From positions 12,627,562 to 12,691,561 of the forward strand of contig NC_080418.1 in NCBI RefSeq assembly GCF_029873635.1: a DNA stretch of 64,000 bases. The letters run 5' to 3'. The translations under genes and the position numbers were made by a program. The notes under the pieces are model-generated. The model saw only the letters and a program-made list of their open reading frames with translations, made no database searches and was not told the DNA's origin. This DNA comes from Malania oleifera (Eukaryota > Streptophyta > Magnoliopsida > Santalales > Ximeniaceae). Of this stretch, positions 11,633 through 25,640 are shown piece after piece (the stretch's first letter is position 1; each line of letters begins with the position of its first letter).

Positions 11633-13181
11633 TGAAAACCCAGGTGTAGTCCCAAGAGGGGGGGTGAATTGGATTTAAAATTTTCTTTTATTTCTTTTCA
11701 AGAATCCTTAACCTCTTGTAATTCTTTTTAATGAATTCTTTAACCTAATTTAATTCTTTTAATGAATTCTTGATTTCTTGTTGATTTATCAAATACACAA
11801 TAAATACTTAAAACAATATTCAATCCACAACCATATAGCAATAAAGTACTTAACCAATCAATCAACCAAACCAATCAATTTTCCAATCAACCACAATATT
11901 CAAACTAAGATATAAGATTCAACTTTTGTTTCTTTGCAGCCCTATATATATGAAAGTTTGATTCAAGCCCTATGGTTAATGCAAGCCCTATGATAATGAA
12001 TTTGCTTTCTAATGAAGTGCAATATAAAATCCAATATTCTTTCTAATAGCTTAGATGTTAAATAAACTTTCAGCTCAAAGAGTCTTTGGTGTTTCACCAA
12101 TTAATGTACTCCCTTACGGTTTCCGCAAAGTATGGATCAACCAACGTACTCCCTTTCGATTTCCACAATCCCAAAATCAAATTAATCTTAAGTTTATTTA
12201 ATATCAAATCCTCATAGTGTATATGATTAAGGAATTTAAAGCATCCACACAGTTCGTATACGCTAAAAGTAAAGAGAGTAAGGGAAAGAGAGAGTGAGAC
12301 CACTGTTTTTACAAGATTCGGCTTATCCCCAGCCTATGTCCTCGTATTTTGCAAACCACCAAAGGATTCACTAAAACCAGTTCCTTTGCCGAGTGGAACA
12401 ACATCGTTACACACTCCTTTGGTAGGCTAAAGCCTGCCTCTCCAAGTGATATCCCCTCACTCGGTCACTCCTTCAATTAGGCTAGAGCAGCACCCCTCTA
12501 AGCAATGCCCCACACTTAACCAACGATTCGAACACCTCGAATCATCCAAGAACTATAGGAAATATGAAGTAAACATTGCGTACAAGAGCACTCTCAAAAA
12601 GAGCAGATTAGTACAAAATTCAGCACTATGTATGTCATCAATTTAAATATTAATATGAAATTGAATTGAAGCTTAAATGTAGAGATCACCAAGGGTTCTT
12701 TAGTGATTGATAACTTAGTATGAGAACCGTAGGTTGATGTTTTAGCAGAAACTCAGATGATTTCCCCAACAAAAGTATGAGCAATAGAGAACTTTGAGAG
12801 AGATTAAGAAATTCAATGCAAGTTTGTTGTGTAGTTGCTAGGATATTAATTTTTTGGGGTTAAGAGAGTATTTATAGATTTTTTAGGATTAGTTTCCTTG
12901 TTCCCAAAGTTACTTGGAGTGTCCACCAAGTTTTTATAACGTTCACCGTTGGAGTTTAAAATTTTGAAATCCCGTGGAGTTAGTCAGCTGGACAAGCGAC
13001 TAGGTAATGTATTTCACAAGGTCATTCGGTTGGACAGGTGGCTGAGGCATTTCGATTTGTCAAAAATAACTTCAATTAATTTTTTAGTCAGCTGGCTCGA
13101 CCACGTTCAAAAATGTCAGTCGACTGGGTGTGTCAATCAGCTGACTGATCTCAGTGCAAATTGTCAATCGGTTGGGCAGTT
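11633..13181 (-). repeat. copia 5' LTR, first segment
   Basis: Starts TGAAAACCCAGGTGTAGTCC and is collinear with the left LTR up to GGGCAGTT. There the gypsy element begins. The last five bases, CAGTT (13177-13181), are the target duplication. Confidence 0.85.
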
Positions 13182-13545
13182 TGTAATGACCCAAAAATTA
13201 CACCATATTTTTTTTATTTTTTACAAATAAATTACTTTGATATCCCTGCTATAGCCTCTCAGGCCTCATATGGGCATTAAGGTATTCCTGTACATAATAG
13301 ACACACCTATGCAGCGAAAAACATAAAAATCATACACCCATATATACATATAATACTAGAATATAGTATTTCCCAAACCATAGATACATTTTTACATCTC
13401 TCACCAATATCATCTATTCAAAAACACAACCCCTTGATCACACTAACCCTATAAGAAGGGCAATCAAGAAGTCACTCTATCTGCAAGCTTGATCTACTTG
13501 CCTAGCTGATTCACCTGAAAAATGTTAGAGTAATGCACTACAAAA

Positions 13546-13970
13546 AATCAGGGTATTAGTGACAATTTTCAAATAGTTGTTATATGTGCCGTTACTACTA
13601 ACTTTTAGTGATGAATATAACTTTCATCACTAATAATGGAATATTAGTAATGGATTTAATACATCACTAAAACCCTAACATCGTCACTATATAGTATAGA
13701 ATGACTTAACTCAAATTCGTCACTAATAGTAGGGGTATTAGTGACGAAATAGAAATTCGTCACTACTAGAAGAGTATCAGTGATGAATTAGAAATTTGTC
13801 ACTACTAGTAGAGTATTAGTGATAACTTAGAAATTCGTCACTACTAGCATTGTATTATTGACGAATTTGAAATTCGTTACTAAAAGTAAGTTATTTGTGA
13901 AGGATTCAAATTCGTCGCTAATAGTAGGGTATTAGTGACGAATTTGAGTCCTTCACTAATAATTAGAAAA
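13546..13970 (+). repeat. CACTA left subterminal repeats
   Basis: Repeated TATTAGTGACGAATT words, many paired with the inverse AATTCGTCACTAATA to make hairpin-like units of about 30 bp. Such motifs are binding sites for CACTA-encoded DNA-binding proteins in known elements. That is inferred here. Confidence 0.85.
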
Positions 13971-15238
13971 ATTAAAAAAACCTTTAAATACTATTTTTTT
14001 TTTAAAATTTTGAATTCTTATATAAAAATCTAAAATTACATTTTCAAATACATAAACTGAAACCATTCAAAATTTCATACAAATTCAATTAAAATGAAGA
14101 AATAACATATGTTCAGATAACAAAAATTATTTAAAAATATTCAAAATTCAAATACAAATACTAGTACAAATTCAAATTAAAATACAAAAACTCCATTTGT
14201 TCAAATAACAATTAAAACTATAAAAGACAATGTTTTTTGATATATTCTAATTAGGCATTAAATAGTAACACAAGAAACAAAGTTCAGATAAACAAACAAA
14301 TTCATATGGAAATCTTTTGAGAGTCCAATGCCTAAAATGAGATATGGGATTGAGAAAAATGAAAATGATCTCTAGGCAACAAAACTTTAGGCAGCACCTG
14401 CTCCCTTTCCCTTCTTTCCCTTATTCCTCTAGATCTTCTTCATGTATAATTCCAACTCTTTCCCCTCCAAAATATATCTACAAAACCATTTAACCAATGC
14501 ATTTAGCCGAGATGCCCAACATAAAAGAAAAATCAAAACAAATATAACAATATTCAGTAGTAAAAATTGATGCTTGACAAATTTTCCATGCAAAAGATAC
14601 CTCCCTCATCGTTGAGTATCAAAAAATGTAACAACTAGTTTAGTATTAGAAAATAATTTTTGTTTTCTATTTTCAAAACATAATGAAATAAAAAATGTCA
14701 GCACATTTCCCTATTTTGAAGACATCTATATTAATTCAAAACAAGGTTATATTTTGGTCATTTTAAATCTAGAAATGAAAAATGAAAAATTGTTTTTGAC
14801 AACTAAACAAGCCCAAGATACTTTCACAAGCTGACCACAAACAACTAATAGTCATTTCATATTTTGTTGGTTCACTGAATAGCTATTCCTATGAATAGGA
14901 CAGAATACAAGAAGATATCTAAGAATAGATATAATAGTCATTTCATATTTATTCATCATTCTTCCACTCAACATTGAATATGGAAGGTATATCTATGATG
15001 AAATTGTAGCCATTCCTTGTCTACTCTTTACTATGATTGATAAGAAATTATAATTTTTCACTTGTGCATTATAATACATTTTTAGTACAAGTTATCAAGT
15101 TATTCTATTACAACTATCTCTATTCCTAGGAATAAGAATTCTGCAAACTAAAGATAGTCCGAGGGATTTATAGTGTTCACTCAATAGCTGAAGAGCCATT
15201 AGATCATGGAAATTTTTTTTTTTTGCTCGGACATGGCA
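13971..15238. other. AT-rich non-coding CACTA interior (left)
   Basis: 1.27 kb of AT-rich sequence with short TTCAAAT-type words and a pyrimidine-rich patch at 14400-14450. I see no ORF or known motif. Confidence 0.6.
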
Positions 15239-17727
15239 AATGTTTTTACTCATCCTTTCAAAAATATTTTAACATTAAACTAAACCTATCTTTTTTTTTT
15301 TTTGGGAAAATTTTAACGCAATTTCGGCAACATGCCATTTGTAAATTGGAAGTTTTCCCACAAAACCTGTACTTGATAGGTTCAAATAGATCATTTATAG
15401 GAAGTTGAAGTCACACGAGAAACTATATCCACTACCAGCATGCAATACACATCAACTGCATCCGCCGTGCAAAAGGCATTCTAGACTAGCTTGCAATCGT
15501 GTAGCATATTCACGACAGTAATACATGTAACTATATCTTAAATTCAAAATATAAATAGCAGAGAAGAGTGGATTGTGTTGGGTTCAGTGTAGTATTGTTA
15601 TTCATCCAGACATTTAGACATAAACGTTATGAGATGATGAGAGTATTTAATTTAAATAATTATGAAACTGATACTACCTGTGAATTATGTACATATTCAA
15701 AGTATGCCTTTTTTCAAATTTTCAAATCCTCAGCGAAGTGTATATAATATTTTCAAAGATTTCGGCATGGCAATGAATGCTTTAAGCTTACCGGACTAAA
15801 AACATATAAATGAATGTCCGTTCTAAATTAACTAAGTCTACATTGCCTCCTTTATTATGATTCCTAAGTTTCACTTATTCTTTCAAAAATATTTTAACAT
15901 TCAACTAAGCCTGTCTTTTCTTTTTGTTTAGAAAAATTTTAACGCAATTTCGGCAGCATGTCGTCTATAAATTGGACGCTTTCCCACAAAACCTGCACCT
16001 GATAGGTTCAAATAGATCATTTATAAGAAGTTGAAGGCACACGAGAACCTATATCCACTACCAGCATGCAATACACATCAACTGCATCTGCCATGTAGGA
16101 GGCATTCTAGACTAGCATGCAATCATGTAGCATATTCACGATGGTAATACATGTAACCATATCTTAAATTCAGAATATAAATAGCAGATAACAGTGGATA
16201 GTATTGGGTTCAGTGTAGTATTGTTATTCATCCAAGCATTTGGACATGAATGTTATGAGATGATGAGAGCATTTAATTTAAATAATTATGAAACAGATGC
16301 TCCCCGCGAGTTATGTATATATTCAACGTATGCCTTTTTCAAATTTTCAAATCCCCAGCCAAGTGTATATAATAGTTTCAATGATTTCAGCACGGCAAGG
16401 AATGCTTTAAGCTTATCGAACCCAAAACATATAAATGAATGTCCGTTCTAAATGAACTAAGTCTACATTGCCTCATTTATTATAATTCCTAAGTCTCACT
16501 CATCCTTTCAGAAATATTTTAACATTAAATTAAGCCTATCTTTTCTTTTTATTTGAAAAAATTTTAACACAATTTCGGCAGCATGCCGTCTATAAATTGG
16601 ACATTTTCCCACAAAACCTGCACCTGATAGGTTCAAATACATCATTTATAAGAAGTTGAAGGCACACGAGAACCTATATCCACTACCAACATGCAATACA
16701 CGTCAACTGTATCAGCCATGCAGGAGGCATTCAAGACTAGTATGCAATCATGTAGCATATTCACGACAGTAATACATGTAACCATATCTTAAATTCAGAA
16801 TATAAATAGCGGCGAACAATGGATAGTATTGGGTTCAGTATAGTATTGTTATTCATTCAGACATTTGGACATGAACGTTATGAGATGATGAGAGTATTTA
16901 ATTTAAATAATTATGAAACTGATGCTCCCTGTGAGTTATGTATATATTCAACGTATGCCTTTTTCAAAATTTCAAATCCTTATCCAAGTGTTTATAATAT
17001 TTTCAATGATTTCTACACGACAATTAATGATTTAAGCTTATCGGACCAAAAGCATATAAATGAATGTCCGTTCAAAATGAACTAAGTCTACATTGCCTCA
17101 TTTATTATAATTCCTAAGTTTCACTCTTCTTTTCAAAAATATTTTAACATTAAATTAAGCCTATCTTTTCTTTTTGTTTGAGAAAATTTTAACGCAATTT
17201 CGGCAGCATGCCGTTTGTAAATTGAACATTTTCCCACAAAACCTACACCTGATAGGTTCATATAGATCATTTATAAGAAGTTGAAGGCACACGAGAACCT
17301 ATATCCACTACCAGCATGCAACACATATCAACTGCATCCGCCATGCAAGAGGCATTATAGACTAGCATGCAATCATATAGAATATTCACGATAGTAATAC
17401 ATGTAACCATATCTTAAATTCAGAATATAAGTAGCAGAGAACAGTGGATAGTATTGGGTTCAGTGTAGTATTTTTATTCATCCAGACATTTGGACATGAA
17501 CGTTATGAGATGATGAGAGCATTTAATTTAAATAATTATGAAATTGATGCTCCCTGTGAGTTATGTATATATTCAACGTATGCCTTTTTCTAATTTTCAA
17601 ATCCTTAGCCAAGTGTTTATAATATTTTCAATGATTTCTGCACGGCAATGAATGCTTTAAGCTTACCGGACCAAAAACATATAATTGAATGTCCATTCTA
17701 AATGAACTAAGTGTACATTGTCTCATC
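15239..17727 (+). repeat. left array: four direct copies of a unit of about 625 bp
   Basis: The anchor AATTTCGGC is at 15320, 15946, 16571 and 17206 (spacing 626, 625, 635). Each unit runs from TTTCAAAAATATTTTAACATT through the anchor, a CAGCATGCAATACACATCAA block and a TATA box (15550, 16176, 16801; mutated at 17426). It then reaches an ORF-like segment that is open in unit 2 (16194-16451, 85 codons) and unit 3 (16819-17085, 88 codons) and broken in units 1 and 4. The array ends about 230 bp before the transposase start, so it looks like a multiplied promoter/leader. The same unit is inverted at 23500-25640. Confidence 0.9.
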
Positions 17728-17956
17728 TTGTGTACTTGGAAAGCCATGGGGAGATGCTGCCGAAATTTATAACGACTATGACGAAGGAATTTGAGCGATT
17801 GATCGCAATGTAAATGTAACATTCCTGAATGGGATAGGATCCGTACCCTTTAGAGTATGATGGTTGATTATAGGATTTAGGATGTATGCATGATAAACAT
17901 TATGAGAATATAATGAACACCATTTACTTGAACATATTATAGGATAATTAATGAAC

Positions 17957-20900
17957 ATGGATAAGAGTTGGATGAACGCTTAGGGTAGGTTTTTGTCAGA
18001 ATACGTGAAAGGGGCACATGATTTCATAGAGTTCGCGCGTCCTCATGCAGACAAAGCCAGTAGAATAAGGTGTCCTTACAAGAAATGTTAGAACATAACA
18101 TTCCAACACATTGATTTGGTCCATTCACATTTGTTAGACTTTGGAATGGAGAAAAGGTACACAAGATGGGTGTTCCATGGTGAAGATTGCGCAGTTCAGA
18201 GCGACAATAATGATGATGAAGATGAGGGGACAAATATAATAGGTGGTGATACACGTTTGGAAGGGTTAATCGAAATGTTAGGTGACTTGCAAAGGGGGAT
18301 TGCAGTGGACATGGGTGATGTCAGTGTGTCGCGTACTGGTGATGAAACTACTTTAGCGGGTATCATACCTTGCAATCCTAGTATGTTGAATCGACTCGGT
18401 AAACCATTTGCAAATCTCATGAAGGATGCACGGGTGCCTCTATATCTAAATTGTAAAAAGTTCTCAAAATTAGAGTTTCTAATAAAGTTACTTCATGTAA
18501 GGACAATGCATGGGTTATCTCAAAACGCATTCAACATGCATTTAAGCCTCATTAAGGTAGCACTTCCTAATGGTGAAACACTTCCCAAGTTTTTTATGAG
18601 GTGAAGACATACATGCATGAATTTAGTCTCGGTTACACTCTAATACATGCGTGTAGGTATGATTGTGCACTCTTTTATGGTAAGCATGAAAATGCGAACG
18701 AATGCCTAAAATGTGGTGAACCGAGGTATAAAACTAATCAGAAGAAAGGTAAAAAGATCCCCAAAAGAGTTTTGTGATATTGTCCATTAATCTCGCGGCT
18801 ACAATGATTGTATATGTGTAAAAAGACTGTTACAAATATGAGATGACATCAAGAGAAACGTCTTCAAGATGGAAACACCCTTAGCCATCCAGCGGACTCC
18901 GAAGCTTGGGCAAAATTTAATAAAATGCATCCGTGGTTTGCTAGTGATCCTTGCAACATCAGACTTGGCCTTGCTTTAGATGGGTTAAATCATTTCGGTA
19001 ACATTACCAACCCATATAGCATGTGGCCAATTATGATGATGCATTCAATATGCCGCCATGGCGATGTATGAAAGAACCTTTCATTTATATCTCTCTACTG
19101 ATTCCCGGACTGAGAGCACTTGGTAATGATATTGATGTTTACCTGTGTCCATTAATTGACGATTTGAAAGAATTATGGGAAAAAAGAGTGGAGACATTCG
19201 ATGTGCAAACCGAGACAACATTTCGGATGCATGCTGCAGTCTTGTGGACAATTAATGATTTCTCCGCATACAGCAACCTGTTAGGTTGGAGCACAAAAGG
19301 TTACTTAGCATGCCCAGTATGTAATGAGGATGTTGGGTGCTTATCCTTGAAGCATGGCCACAAGTTATTCTTTATGTGTCATCGTCATTTTCTACGAACT
19401 GGACATCCTTGGAGGACTTGTGGCGTTAGAAGCTTCAATGGAAAACTTGAACGAAGGTCGCCGCCAAAGCGGCTAAGTGAGGAAGAGATATTAAACCAGC
19501 TAAGGTTGATTAGAGATGTGAAATTTGGGAAACCACCGACCAGTTGAAAAATAAAACACGCTGAATGGGAGTTGAATTGGATAAAAAGAAGTATCTTCTT
19601 CGAGTTTCCATACTGGAAAGATTTTCTACTATGCCACAACTTGGATGTCATGCACATTGAAAAGAACATTTGTGAGAATGTCATTGGTACATTGCTTGAT
19701 ATAAATCAGAAGACAAAGGACACCGCAAATGCTCGCCGAGATATGGAAGACATGGGAATATGACCTGAGCTGGACCTGTTTCGTGATGGGGACAAAATTT
19801 TAATTCCATCAGCTTGTTACACATTTTCGAAGGATGAGAAGAATAAATTCTTCTAATGGTTGAAATCAATGAAGTTCCCTAATGGATATGCATCGAATAT
19901 AGCTCGATGCGTAAACACGAAGGAAGGGAAGATGTTAGGAATGAAAAGTCATGACTGTCATGTCCTTTTACAACGGGTTCTACCCATTTTCCTTTGTGGA
20001 CACTTGACTGAAGATGTTCACTCAGTGCTGATTGAACTGGGATTCTTTTTTCGGCAGTTGTGCTAAAAAAAATTGAGCGTAAATGTTGAACGGTTAGAGG
20101 ATGACATCGTGATCATACTATGCAAGATGGAGAAAATTTTTCCACCAGCATTCTTTGATGTGATGGTCTACCTAACTGCCCATTTACCAAGGAAGGCCAT
20201 AATTGGAGGACCGGTTCAATATCGTTGGATGTATCCTATTGAGAGGTAAAGTATAAAGTCCTTGTATAATGGTTATGTGATTTCCTTGTTTTTATTTATT
20301 TTTTTCTTTATTGTGTCTACAAGTCTATAATGCTACATAAAATGCACAGGTTCTTGTCCACTTTAAAGGGGTACATGTTCAATAAGGTGCGGCTGGAAGG
20401 TTCAATCATTGAGGCATACATTGATAAGCGAAATGCAGATGTTCATGATATTAATGCCGAAGATGAAGAACCCATGAGCTTTATATTCGGCCTCTCGGTG
20501 CACGAGTTTGTGATTTCATTGATATGGATGACCTAGAAAAAGCTCATTTTTACGTCCTCAACAATTGTGATGAAATTGTTCCATATATCGAGTACGTGGT
20601 TCCAAACTCCTTCCTTTGCATTCTATTTACATATGCATAATTATATACTTACTTGACATTAACGCACTACTGTTGTATATAGCGAACATAAAACTGAACT
20701 TTTGACCTAAAATGAACGGGATGTTGATGAAAGACATAAGAAGGAATTTATCAACTAGTTTGGGAGTCATGTAAGTAACAAAAACTGCTTGAGTGAGAAG
20801 CAATGTATGTTTTTACTATTGGTAGTTTATTCTTATAAACTCATATTTATTTAATAAATGAAAGTCATGTTTTACAATAAGGAACCAACGGCAAGTAAAG

Positions 20901-21645
20901 ATTTGTACGTGTTGGCATGTGGCCCCGATCAACGAATTAACTGCTACAGCAGTTGCATTGTTAATGGGTTATGATTTCATACAAAGTCCCTCGAATGGCA
21001 TAGAAGAACCCAAAATTGAGGGGTTGCGATACTAGGCACAGAAGGAGATGAAGAAATTGACTATTTTGGTGTGTTGGAGGACATTATAGAGCTTAGCTAT
21101 GGAGTAAATAGAGTCTTCCACCTGTTTAAGTGTACTTGGTGGGACATCGGTAATAAAAAGACTGGGATAACCACCGATCCCTACTTCACCAATGTCAATT
21201 TTAGCTAGACCTGGTATCAAAATGACCTTTTCGTGCTTACGACGCAAGAAGAACAAGTGTTTTACCTTAAAGACACCAAATTGAAGGATGAATGGCATGT
21301 GGCCTAAATGATTCCTCTCGAAGTTTGTACGCTATTGCCGAAGTTGGAGATAGTGAGATGAATGCTAGTGAGACTGCATTCCAAGAAGATGAGCCATCTG
21401 TCCACGCAGCAGCGCAATCTGCTACAGATGTTGTCGAAGAAGGCACTGATCCTATACCATTGAATAGGGATGGTGTCAGGGCAGAACACGTAGGGATGGC
21501 TGACATTGCAATTGAACCTTTTGTAGACGTTCACTTCACCGACAATGAGGAAACTGATGGGAAAGATGAAACAGGGGTCAAGTACTGTAGTGAAGAGGAC
21601 AACACTTTAGAAAGTGAGGATGATACCGATATTGAGGACGTATAG
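17957..21645 (+). pseudogene. CACTA transposase, tnp2 (Transposase_21) type
   Basis: ATG at 17957 opens a Transposase-associated domain (MDKSWMNA, stop, then SEYVKGAHDFIEFARPH and CPYKKC), open from 18116 to 18604. The tnp2 catalytic region follows in several frames: a C-x2-C knuckle (ECLKCGEPRY) near 18700, LGLALDGLNHFGN near 18970, CPVCNED near 19315, HRHFLRTGHPWR near 19385 and HNLDVMHIEKNICENVIGTL at 19635-19690. DUF4218-like sequence follows (KSHDCHVLLQRVLP near 19945), split by an intron at about 20248-20349. Then come a DUF4216-like part (FKCTWWDIGNKKTG near 21125) and an acidic tail ending at 21645. In-frame stops and frameshifts make it inactive. The family cuts and pastes the element at its CACTA ends. 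Confidence 0.88.
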
Positions 21646-21770
21646 GGGGGGTAAGCATGCTATTTTTGTCACTATGTATCTGAAATGTGTAAATAACTTA
21701 AAAATAGATGTATGCTACATCCATCTAATATTCGTACTTCTTATATTTACTTGTCTATTAATTTGCAGAT

Positions 21771-23456
21771 ATGGCACTAGGAGGCCAATGTTGGAGAAAT
21801 CCTTTCAAGCACACGAGTACTTCGCATGAGGATGATCCAACATCCTCCCGACCGACGGACCCCGTCGGTCTTGATGCGACGACACCATTGTCTGAGCCAT
21901 CGGAACCTCAGCCAGACATAGATACAACTTATGCGATTAATACACATGGTGAGTTGCCGACCGTCATGAGCAATGTTGGTATGGATACGATTATTTTATT
22001 TACATGTCAACTGTTGATGATAGTTATTCACATGTATGATTATAATGTTGTTCTTAAATTAACTCTACTTTCAGCATCTACATCCACGGTCAGGTCAGGC
22101 CATGGTGTAGCAAAGAACATGTCACTGAAGAAGCACTTGGATAGGACTAAAAAGCGGATTCAGATCGACATTCCTCCAAGATACACCGCCCCACTGAACG
22201 ATTGGTGCACCACATGGACGAGGGAGCTCAGCATTATATGCCGACAGTATGCTCTAGTCACTGCACTCAGCTGGCCGTTGGTGACTCAAGAGCAGCACAT
22301 GGTTCTTTACATGTGCATTTTGGTAAGTTTCCAAACCCTTTAAAGTTGTTTTTAATAAAAAAAATTTTTTACTTTTAATATACTAGCCAATTAACAACTA
22401 TCTAACATTGTAATTGTATTACCTATATTTGTAGAAGGGGTTTGATATGGACATCCTCGAGGATAACCATGTGAGGAGGGCGGTCAATGTCCAATTGTGT
22501 AATAAATTTAAGAGCTATCACTTGAAAATGTGCTCCCATTTTCGAGCGATGAGAGATGAAGCAGAAGCACGGCCATATGATAAGATATCCCAAGAAGATT
22601 GGGACATGGCATGTCGCCATTTCCGCGACCCGTGCTATCAGGTGATGTGTTTCTATTATAATCACTAGTTTTTTTTCAATAATGTCACTAATATGTCGTC
22701 ATTACATCTTCCTTGGGGGCCATATGTGAAACAAATGCTGCGAACCGCAGCAAACTCCCTATGATGTATTGCGGTGGATCGAGGCTATTCGTAAATCATT
22801 GCCAGGTAATTACTATATATAAAATTATCTGACCATTACATGACATAATATTAATGATATCTTATATGATAATGTAGCGTGATCCTGAGACTGGCACAGA
22901 GGAGCCGCTGCCGGATCTGTATCAGAGAACACACCAACGATGATCAGGGAAGGGGTGCGAGGGTGCGCAGGATAGACATGTAAGTGAAACAAAAGATTTA
23001 GTTTATTACTCTATTCAAAACATCAAAGTTGTAGTCTTACTTATTCTTTTTCATCATTTTCATGATTGAAATTAGGCACGGATGGTTGAGCTAAGGGATG
23101 CACCTGTTTCAAAGGGGAGTCGGCATATGACATATTTTGAGATCACTTCCTCAGTGCTTGGGCAACAAGCGGGGGGCTGGGTGAAAGGTATTGAAAGTGG
23201 TTACATCACCCCAACAACATCATCATCCATGGGTGCGGCGGCTCGTGTAGAGATGGAACGACAGCGTCGAGAGGCCGAGTATGATAAGTAAAAGATGACT
23301 CGACAGATGTAGATGATCGCTATGGAGAATGTGGAATTGAGATCGGAGGTCTTTAGCTTTCAAGCTCAGATGAAAGCTATGATGGATAGGAAAGCACGGT
23401 TAGAGGAAAGGATGCGCCAATCTGGACCAGATGATGCAGATGGCTCCTCTGATTAA
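21771..23456 (+). pseudogene. CACTA second gene, Transposase_24 (Ptta/En/Spm) type
   Basis: Six exon-like blocks with GT/AG edges can be read. 21771-about 21950 is a Ser/Pro-rich N-terminus. 22079-about 22322 has RIQIDIPPRYTAPLNDWC. 22434-22640 has FKSYHLKMCSHFR and EDWDMACRHF. About 22727-22805 has the family signature NAANRSKLPM, then CGGSRLFVNHCQ. 22878-22943 has RDPETGTEEPLPDLYQRTHQ. 23076-23456 has GSRHMTYFEITSSVLGQQAG and a charged, coiled-coil-like C-terminus. Stops after AEYDK (23289) and near 23310 break the last exon. The gene lies 125 bp after the first transposase, like the second protein of other CACTA elements, which usually binds subterminal repeats. That role is inferred. Confidence 0.82.
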
Positions 23457-23499
23457 TTATAAGGTATTATGATCACAAATTGAGTTTCATGTAAAATCA

Positions 23500-25640
23500 T
23501 GCTAGTTTAGAATGCCTCTTGCATGGCGGATGCAGTTGATGTGTATTGCATGCTAGTAGTGGATATAGGTTCTCGTGTGCCTTCCACTTCTTATAAATAC
23601 TCTATTTGAACCTATGAGGTGCAGGTTTTGTGGGAAAACATCAAATTTATAGATGGTAGGCTACCCAAATTGCATTAAAATTTTCCCAAACAAAAATAAA
23701 AAATAGGCTTTGTTTAATGTTAAAATATTTTTGAAATGATGAGTGAAACTTATAAATCATAATAAATGAGGCAATGTAGACTTAGTTCATTTAGAACAGA
23801 CATTCATTTATATGTTTTTGGTCTGGTGAGCTTAAAGCATTCATTGCCATGCCGAAATCATTGAAAATATTATATACACTCGGCTGAGGATTTGAAAATT
23901 TGCAAAAGGCATACGTTGAATATATACATAACTGACAAGGAGCATCGGTTTCATAATTATTTAAATTAAATGCTCTCATCATCTCATAACGTTCATGTCC
24001 AAATGTCTGGATGAATAAAAATACTACATTAAGCCCAATACTAACCACTGTTCTCTGCTACTTATATTCTGAATTTAAGATATGGCTACATGAATTACTA
24101 TCGTGAATATGCTACATAATTGCATGCTAGTCTAGAATGCCTCTTGCATGACCGATGCAGTTGATATGTGTTGCATGCTGGTAGTGGATATAGGTTCTCG
24201 TATGCCTTCAACTTCTTATAAATGATCTATTTGAACCTATTAGGTGCAGGTTTTGTGGGAAAACATCTAATTTACAGATGGCATGCTGTTGAAATTGCGT
24301 TGAAATTTTCCCAAACGAAAAGAAAAGATAGGCTTAGTTTAACGTTAAAATATTTTTGAAAGTATGAGTGAAACTTAGGAATCATAATAAATGAGGCAAC
24401 GTAGACTTAGTTCATTTAGAACGGAAATTCATTTATATGTTTTTGGTCCGATAAGATTAAAGCATTCATTGCCGTGAAGAAATCATTGAAAATATTATAA
24501 ACACTTGGCTAAGGATTTGAAAATTTGAAAAAGGCATACCTTGAATATATACATAACTGACAGGGAGCATCAGTTTCATAATTATTTAAATTAAATGCTC
24601 TCATCATCTCATAACGTTCATGTCCAAATGTCTAGATGAATAACAATACTACACTAAACCCAATACTATCCACTGTTCTCTGTTATTTATATTCTGAATT
24701 TAAGATATGGTTACATGTATTACTGTCATGAATATGCTACATGATTCCATGCACTAGAATGCCTCCTGCATGGCGGATGCAATTGATGTGTATTGCATGT
24801 TGGTTGTGAATATAGGTTCTCGTGTGCCTTCAATTTCTTATAAATGATCTATTTCAACCTATCAGGTGCAGGTTTTGTGGGAAAACGTCCAATTTACAGA
24901 CGGTATGCTGCCGAAATTGGTTTAAAATTTTTTCAAACAAAAAGAAAAGATAGGCTTAATTTAATGTTAAAATATTTTGTAAAGGATGAGTAAAACTTAG
25001 GAATCATAATAACTGAGGCAATGTAGACTTAGTTCATTTAGAACGGACATTCATTTATATGTTTTTGGTATGGTGAGCTTAAAGCATTCATTGTCATGCC
25101 GAAATCATTGAAAATATTATATACACTTAGGTGAGGATTTTGAAAATTTGAAAAACGCATATGTTGAATATATACATAACTGACAGGGAGCATCAGTTTC
25201 ATAATTATTTAAATTAAATGCTCTCATCATCTCATACCGTTCATGTCCAAATGTTTGGATAAATAAAAATACTACATTGAACCCAATACTATCCACTGTT
25301 ATCTTCTACTTATATTCTGAATTTAAGATATGGTTACATGTATTACTGTTGTGAATATGCTACATGATTGCATACTAGTCTAGAATGCCTCTTGCATGAC
25401 GGATGCAGTTGATGTGTGTTGCATGCTGGTAGTGGATATAGGTTCTTGTGTGCCTTCAACTTCTTATAAATAATCTATTTAACCTATCAGGTGCAGGTTT
25501 TGTGGGAAAATATCCAATTTATAGGCGGCATGCTGTCGAAATTGCGTTACAATTTTTCCAAACAAAAAGAAAAGATAGGCTTAGTTTAACGTTAAAATGT
25601 TTTTGAAACTATGAGTGAAAGTTAGGAATCATAATAAATG
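23500..25640 (-). repeat. right array: inverted copies of the 625 bp unit
   Basis: The complement of the anchor (AAATTG) is at 23666, 24291, 24912 and 25538 (spacing 625, 621, 626). The first unit on the left is partial. The units are in opposite orientation to 15239-17727 and begin 44 bp after the stop of the second gene. An 85-codon ORF at 23791-24048 matches the segment open in the left array. The inverted arrays enclose both genes. Confidence 0.9.

Noticed and set aside
15239-17727. Regular repeats that might suggest a CRISPR array or satellite centromere repeat
   Set aside because: Units are about 625 bp, only four in number, without spacers, and they recur inverted within the same CACTA element.
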